Shown piece after piece: positions 58,671-64,000 of a stretch of 64,000 nt of DNA. Each line of letters opens with the position of its first letter. Position 1 is the stretch's first letter. The position numbers and the translations under genes were made by a program. This DNA is from Ailurus styani (lineage: Eukaryota; Chordata; Mammalia; Carnivora; Ailuridae): contig LNAC01000018.1 of assembly GCA_002007465.1 (NCBI GenBank), forward strand, positions 2,012,920-2,076,919, read 5' to 3'. Under the pieces are notes generated by a model that worked only from the letters and a program-made list of their open reading frames with translations, made no database searches and was not told the DNA's origin.

Positions 58671-58958
58671 ATTTGTTCCTTAAAAAGTACTTGAGGTGAT
58701 CTCATTTTCCCTGGACCATCATCCTGTTGTAGGGCGAGTCAATCAAAGAGCTGGCCTAACGTGTTCCTCCAGGGCTTTACTCTGCATTCCTAGACTGCAG
58801 AGCTGCAAGGCCAGGCATACAGTAAGTGCTTAATAAGGGCTGGTGGAATTCCACCCAAGACTTCTGGTTCTCAGCCCAATTCTCTTTTCCCCAAAATCTC
58901 GACTTCTCACACCCTTGTCCGTGACCCTCTGGTCTCTTGCTAGGTGAGACTAAGCAAC

Positions 58959-58995
58959 CTTTCTTTCTTTTCTTTTCTTTTCTTTTCTTTTCTTT

Positions 58996-59064
<69 letters not shown>

Positions 59065-59081
59065 TTTCTTTCTTTCTTTCT

Positions 59082-59137
<56 letters not shown>

Positions 59138-59141
59138 TTTT
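58959..59141. repeat. (CTTT)n/(CTTTT)n long microsatellite
   Basis: About 180 bases of near-pure TTTC/TTTTC units, first as CTTTT then as CTTT with a few CTT slips. On the CORO2B strand it is a GAAA polypurine run. The long Phe/Ser/Leu open frames through it are artefacts. Confidence 0.97.
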
Positions 59142-59789
59142 AAGGTTGTTTGGTAATTGAGGCTAAAGGTTGGGCTGGGGACACCCTCTAGGCTCTTCAC
59201 CTGTGAAATGCTGGCCTGATGCTTAGGATGATTGGGGAATCCCATGTGCAGACACCTGGTCCAGCCCCTCATCACAGGACTTCTCCCCCATGGTGGGACC
59301 TGCCCATCCAGGCATCCCCAAGCCTTCAGGGCTCAGACCTGTGTGATCAGACCTCGTGTGGCAGATGCTGCTCCTGCAAGGAGACCTCCCGAAACAGTGT
59401 CAGGTGTGCTTCCTGGGAAGGGGGCTTTCAAGGCCAACTGCGGAACAGAGTCTCTTGAGCTTTCCTCGGGGCCCGCCAAGGAGCTCTTCCATGTGTTGGT
59501 CCCTGTGGTCCCTAGGACCACCTACCTCATAGAACGAGACCTTGGCTTCCGGTCACCTGGCAGTGCAAAGGCTGATAAACTGTTGTGGGCCTGGGGGAGG
59601 AGCGGGGAATGTGGTCACTGGGTTTGGGCCTCACCCTTCTCCAGAGAGAATTGATTTAGATTGCAATCCGGGGAGGCCACAGACAAGCAGGATGGTCTCC
59701 ACGCTACGTAGATGTGTCTCGGTTAGAGAATGGAGGAAGCCCACCCATCTCTCAGCACCCCAAGGGAGAAAGGAAAAGTTGAATACCTT

Positions 59790-59974
59790 GTTATTTTTTT
59801 AAAGATTTAATTTATTTGGGGGGGGAGAGCATGCACTTGTGCAAGCATGAGCCCAGGGTGGGGCAGAGGGAGAGGGAGAAGCAGACTCCCCACTGACACA
59901 GAGCCTGACTCGGGGGTCGATCCCAGGATTGCTGAGAAGTCTTATGCTTAACGGAGGGAGCCGCTCAGGCGCCC
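59790..59974 (-). mobile_element. Older CAN-SINE, minus orientation
   Basis: Poly(T), a G run, a purine-rich middle and a diverged gccgctcaggcgccc end. Older and more diverged than the other SINEs; no clear target duplicate. Confidence 0.85.
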
Positions 59975-60130
59975 TGAAAGCTGAAGCCTTTATGTTACTG
60001 TTAATCATCTTGGGCACAGACAAGGCGGGCTGTCAGCTTGCCCACAGAGAAGCAGACACCAGGCCACATGCCCACAGCTGATTTGGAAATAAACTCTTAG
60101 TGTTGCTTGCACTCTACTATCCCCTAGGGA

Positions 60131-60151
60131 TGTGTGTGTGCAAGTGTATGT

Positions 60152-60193
<42 letters not shown>
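60131..60193. repeat. (GT)n microsatellite, interrupted
   Basis: A short GT run, a CAAGTGTATG interruption, and about 20 further GT units. Confidence 0.95.
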
Positions 60194-60196
<3 letters not shown>

Positions 60197-61486
60197 GAGT
60201 CACCATTTCCTCCAAGACACTGGAAAAACTTCATCAGCAGGAGGTCTAGAAACTAGAGTGGAAACTTTGTGATGAAACTTAATGTCGCTGAGAAAATAAA
60301 AAGGTTTTTGTTTTAAAAACCATCTGAATGACGACTGTCTCATGATGTTCTATACCTTTCACTCACTCATTGCCTTATAAAAAAAAAAACCCTACTAATT
60401 AATTTAAGGCCCGGCAAGGAAAGGGGAATCTTTTTGGATCTTTGGCCAACAATTCCCCTATGACAGCCACCGCTGCCCAAACTCACAAGGGACACTGCCT
60501 CATCGAGGTGGCCATGTTGTGTCCCACAGGGACATCTAGACCAGCCCCAGAGCCCTGCACAGTAGGGGAGACCCACACTCAAGGGTGATTGGCTCAACCA
60601 CTCAGCTCCTTCCTTGGAGGGTTTAAATGTGAGCTATGGGAAGCCAGCAGTTGGTGTCAGAGACAGGAGAAAAAAGGATTCTGGAAGGAGATCACTGTTC
60701 AAACAAGATGTGGTCTCACGGGATTAAGATGGCCAAAGGGAAAGGCCAAACAGAGGTGGCTGGGTGTGCAAACCTGAGCTCCCTTCAGCTCCTGGCTGGT
60801 GGAGAGATCCCGCAGTCAGTCCCTATACACCTCTGAGGGACAAAGAGGAAGGTCTAAGAGCCACAGGCCACCAAGAAGTTGCTATTGTGAGGGGCAAGCC
60901 AACTGCATCAGAGGCGGGGGGCGAGATGGATATGAGACAAAGGCCCAGCTGGGAACAGACCCTGTCATTAGGGCCAAGAAAAAATGGACCGTGAGTCTGT
61001 CAGTTGCAGAGTCCAGTGGTAGGTGCCCAAAGAATGCTCCAGGATAGGACAGACCAGCCACACTTCAGTGGACACCAGCCAGGGCACATCTGAGGACCAG
61101 CACAGAATCAGAGGTCCCCCTGCCCTTGACATCTGAGGTCACATAAGCCTCAGCCATCTATATCCACATATGTCATTTTGAAAAAGAGCTGGAGGAGGAG
61201 GAGCTCTGAAAGATGAGCCCTTTAGAATCATTCGAGCAGAAGCCAAATTACCCCAAAGGGGCTAAGACTTTACCCCACAAGATTATTTAAACAACTGAAT
61301 CAGACTGACCCTGCTGGACTGGGCTGAATGTGTTTTATCACTGTGACTCTGTGAGGCGGGGCTTCTGAATGAGATCAGATCAGCTTTGGAGAAAATAAAG
61401 GATCTGCATCTTCTCTGTGCATCCACGTTGTCAGGGCCGCCATGAAAGGCCGTGAAGGCCATGCACTGCACACTTGACCGTGTGAA

Positions 61487-61504
61487 TAGCGCCCCCTGGG
61501 GTTA
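61487..61504 (-). promoter_or_regulatory. CTCF-like motif, minus orientation (candidate)
   Basis: On the minus strand the site reads TAACCCCAGGGGGCGCTA, close to the CTCF core CCASNAGGGGGCGC. Orientation is opposite to the motif at 25841, so the pair is convergent. Confidence 0.4.
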
Positions 61505-62693
61505 CAGAGCATGGGCTGGCGGTGGGGAGGGTGCTGCCAGTCCCCTCCCAGTGAGGAAGAGGCTGCAGAGGCAAGAGGCAGAGTAAGAGAGCTCTCCTCG
61601 GTATCCCCGACACCAGGCTTGAGCAGAGAAGATAAGCCACGGGATCCTGTGCACTTGCAGGTTGGAAACGCCATTCCAGCCTTCCGATGCCTGGGCATGC
61701 GGCTGCCCCTAGGAGCCCATGCCGCCTGCCTGCTGCGCACTCTCTTGCTTCCTATTACTGACGGTAACAGGGTCTGCTTCTAGTCACCAACAGAGACCCC
61801 ACTCCAGCAAAGCGGAGAGACAACAATCATCTTTGGCAACTCAAGAGAAGGGGCTCTCCTCGTGCGGGCACGTTGGGACTTTCTCCAGGGTGGGGTGCTG
61901 GCTTCAAGACGGTAATGAATTGGTCCCAGTGGGTCCCTGACCACCCTGTCCCGGGGGACTCACCCTCCCCGAGCACCTGGAGCACTGCCTGGCTGCAGCC
62001 CCCACTTGACCCCAGGTCCTCCTTCCCCCAGACCTCTTGTTCGATAAAACAGAAACATGCCTACAGTTTGAGTCTTTCTTGGTTGACCTTTTTTGCTATT
62101 TGTAGCCCAAAGCATTGCAGCTGATAGAAGAAAGAGGAGGGGGTAACGGATGTCTCAGTCTTTGGACACTGCCTGTGACAGGTCTCCATGAGGTCTCTGT
62201 CTCAGAGGCCCTGCCCGCCCCCAGAGTCAAAAACCCAGAGACGGTGAGGAGGCCCAGACACCACCCAGCCCAGCCCACACCCAGCCCAGGGCTCTGCCAG
62301 AGAGCGAAGAAAACCAGGACCCCCTCCATTCCTCTTCCAGGTTTTCTCTCCTCTTCCAGCAGAGCTCCTTAGGGTGCAGCTGCCTCTCCTTCCTGTGTGC
62401 TTGCTGGAGAAATTGCATGAATCGGTGGCGGGGGGCTGGGGAGCAAGAATCAGATTCATGCTGCCCTTGGCTGCACAGCCACCCCACATGGCACATCCCA
62501 GGCCCAGCAACGCTGTGGAGACTTGAAAGGAGATCCCCCACCTTTTTCTTTTATTCTACTGAAAGCTGTCATTGTTACAGAAAGCACGAGGAAGAGGGTT
62601 GGAGGTGAAAATGAGGTCAGGTGTTTAAAACATCTGGCAAGGGCCTGGTAGGCAATGAGCAAACAAACACCAGCACCCTTAGTCCCTTCTTCC

Positions 62694-62704
62694 AACATGG
62701 CGGC
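62694..62704 (+). promoter_or_regulatory. YY1-type motif AACATGGCGGC (candidate)
   Basis: Good match to the YY1 pattern AANATGGCGGC, within a locally CpG-containing stretch (62700-62735). No other promoter evidence. Confidence 0.25.
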
Positions 62705-62812
62705 AAAGCGGGTGACCGAGCATGGCCGCGGAGCCTCAGGCAAGATACCCTCCCACTGTCTATTGGGATTTGTGCTTTTTGAGGTACCCTTTCTCCTTTC
62801 CCTCACAGTAGT

Positions 62813-62814
<2 letters not shown>

Positions 62815-62869
<55 letters not shown>
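62815..62869. repeat. (CA)27 microsatellite
   Basis: About 27 uninterrupted CA units. Confidence 0.96.
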
Positions 62870-62872
<3 letters not shown>

Positions 62873-63804
62873 TGGCTCAAGAGCCTAGCCTCCCTGACTC
62901 CACTGTGAGTTGGGTTCAGAGGTCACAGGGTTAGCGTCTTCTTCAGCCCCATCCAAACCTTCCTGAGCTGATCCCGACAGGGGCTGCTCCCATCACGGAC
63001 ACTTCTGCTGGTCCCCACCCACTTCATGAGCACGTTAGGAAGACCCAGAAGCTGCTCAGCTTCCATCGACCTGGTCCTAGGCTGCGTGCTTTGATTCAGG
63101 GCCTCCTGATCACTATGGAAACGAAAGCCATGGTTCCCCAGGTGCCAGCCCACTGGCAACATCTGACCTCTGTGGACTCATCTTTGCAGATAAAATCTCT
63201 CTGCTCCCCCCTCGCCTGGAGTCAAGACCACCCCAGTCTGTAAGACACTTTTGTGAAAATAGAAAATGGTGCCCCTTCCTATAGGCAGATGTAGACCCAA
63301 TCAGAGCCCACAGCTTAGTGAGTGAAACGTGAGCTGGACTTGCTCCTCTGCCAGATGCCTTTGTGCAGGCCACAACCTGCACAACTGTACATGGTGGCCA
63401 TGCATGGGGCCTTTCCAATTACCCTCCTGTGTTTCTGACCTAAATGCTATTCTCAGACATTGACTACTCTAGAATTTCCAATGTGGGGCAGACCAGCTCA
63501 GGGGGCAAAAACTTCACAAAACATCAAGACCTACTTAGTACTCCCTAGCACAATCGCCGGGCTCCTCTCTGCTTATGCTGGTTAATGTCACAGCACCTCT
63601 ATCATCCCCAATTCCAATTCATTCCTCCATGCCCCATCTGGAGGTGAACCACACAGCTATCCCAGGAGACATGGGGGGTCCTACCCTCCTGTGTTCTCAT
63701 CCTACCCTGGTTGGAGGTCTTTCTCTATCACTAACAGGCTACTGTCACAAGTTGTCCAAGAATTCGGGGCTACTAGTGGTGCTTCCTCAAGGCACAGGAG
63801 GTGG

Positions 63805-63900
63805 CTCGATGGGGGATTAAGTGAGAGAATGCATGTAGAATGCTCCTGACATTACTGGCACATACTATGTGCTCAATACACTTAGCTACTTTACAGTCCC
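63805..63900 (+). mobile_element. MIR 3' fragment
   Basis: Gattaagtgagagaatgcat, then ttactggcacatactatgtg and ctcaatacacttagctac fit the sense MIR 3' end. Confidence 0.65.
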
Positions 63901-64000
63901 TTGACTCAACAGTTCCTGATTCTTTGTTTTAACCTGGATGAAGCAATATAATGCATGTGTAATATATCTGACACAACGTTGTACTTGCTATGTGTCAAGT

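Larger units (their letters stand above)
46041..64000 (-). other. CORO2B: CORO2B intron 1 (partial)
   Basis: This is intronic sequence upstream of exon 2; the first exon is not in the window. It contains MIR and L2 remnants, a carnivore L1 3' end (47.5-47.8 kb), two CAN-SINEs (48.34 and 59.79 kb), MER5-like elements (46.7 and 58.2-58.5 kb), one single-N join (53714) and several microsatellites. Stretches around 51.5-53.4, 54.0-55.4, 60.4-62.8 and 62.9-63.8 kb show no repeat or gene I recognise. An alternative non-coding first exon for the short isoform could lie here, but I cannot identify one from sequence alone. Confidence 0.9.

Noticed and set aside
58937..59156. Phe/Ser/Leu-rich open frames resembling a membrane protein
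   Set aside because: Pure translation of the (CTTT)n microsatellite.

Overview
The window is a stretch of mammalian nuclear DNA, almost certainly from a carnivoran. The evidence is 19 copies of the tRNA-Lys-derived CAN-SINE (SINEC) family, many with intact target-site duplications, plus the 3' end of a carnivore-type L1. The SINE subfamilies look most like those of caniforms, perhaps a mustelid. That last step is inference from general familiarity, not from a search.

One protein-coding gene can be supported: CORO2B (coronin 2B), transcribed on the minus strand, so the window runs from the gene's 3' side (low coordinates) to its 5' side (high coordinates). Three internal coding exons are present: 45840-46040 (67 codons, opening with the Met-Ser-Trp start of the short isoform), 8820-8936 (39 codons) and 76-225 (50 codons). 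All are a whole number of codons, all intervening introns are phase 0, and all six splice sites are canonical GT/AG. Together they encode 156 residues: the coronin N-terminal signature and the first blades of the seven-bladed WD40 propeller. The rest of the window is intron: 1-75 (edge of intron 4), 226-8819 (intron 3), 8937-45839 (intron 2, 36.9 kb) and 46041-64000 (part of intron 1). The first exon and all exons after the fourth lie outside.

The introns hold layered repeats. Ancient MIR, L2, hAT (MER5-like) and L1M/HAL1-type fragments are scattered throughout. CAN-SINEs are concentrated at 25-36 kb (11 of 19), including a nest in which SINEs landed in one another's poly(A) tails. A second nest at 41.9-44.4 kb has a SINE inside a DNA transposon inside an antisense L1. 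Microsatellites are frequent: (CA)n, (GT)n, a roughly 180-bp (CTTT)n, (CT)n and (TTTA)n.

Two single-N positions (14779 and 53714) are each flanked by near-identical duplicates of about 110-117 bp and look like contig joins, not biology. Possible regulatory elements are reported by motif only: a convergent pair of CTCF-like motifs around exon 2, an E-box/NKX/TEAD-rich segment near 40.5 kb, an octamer-like palindrome cluster near 11.7 kb, and two CpG-richer patches. I found no second gene, RNA gene, CRISPR array or novel system. Long open frames elsewhere are GC-driven or repeat-derived and were rejected.
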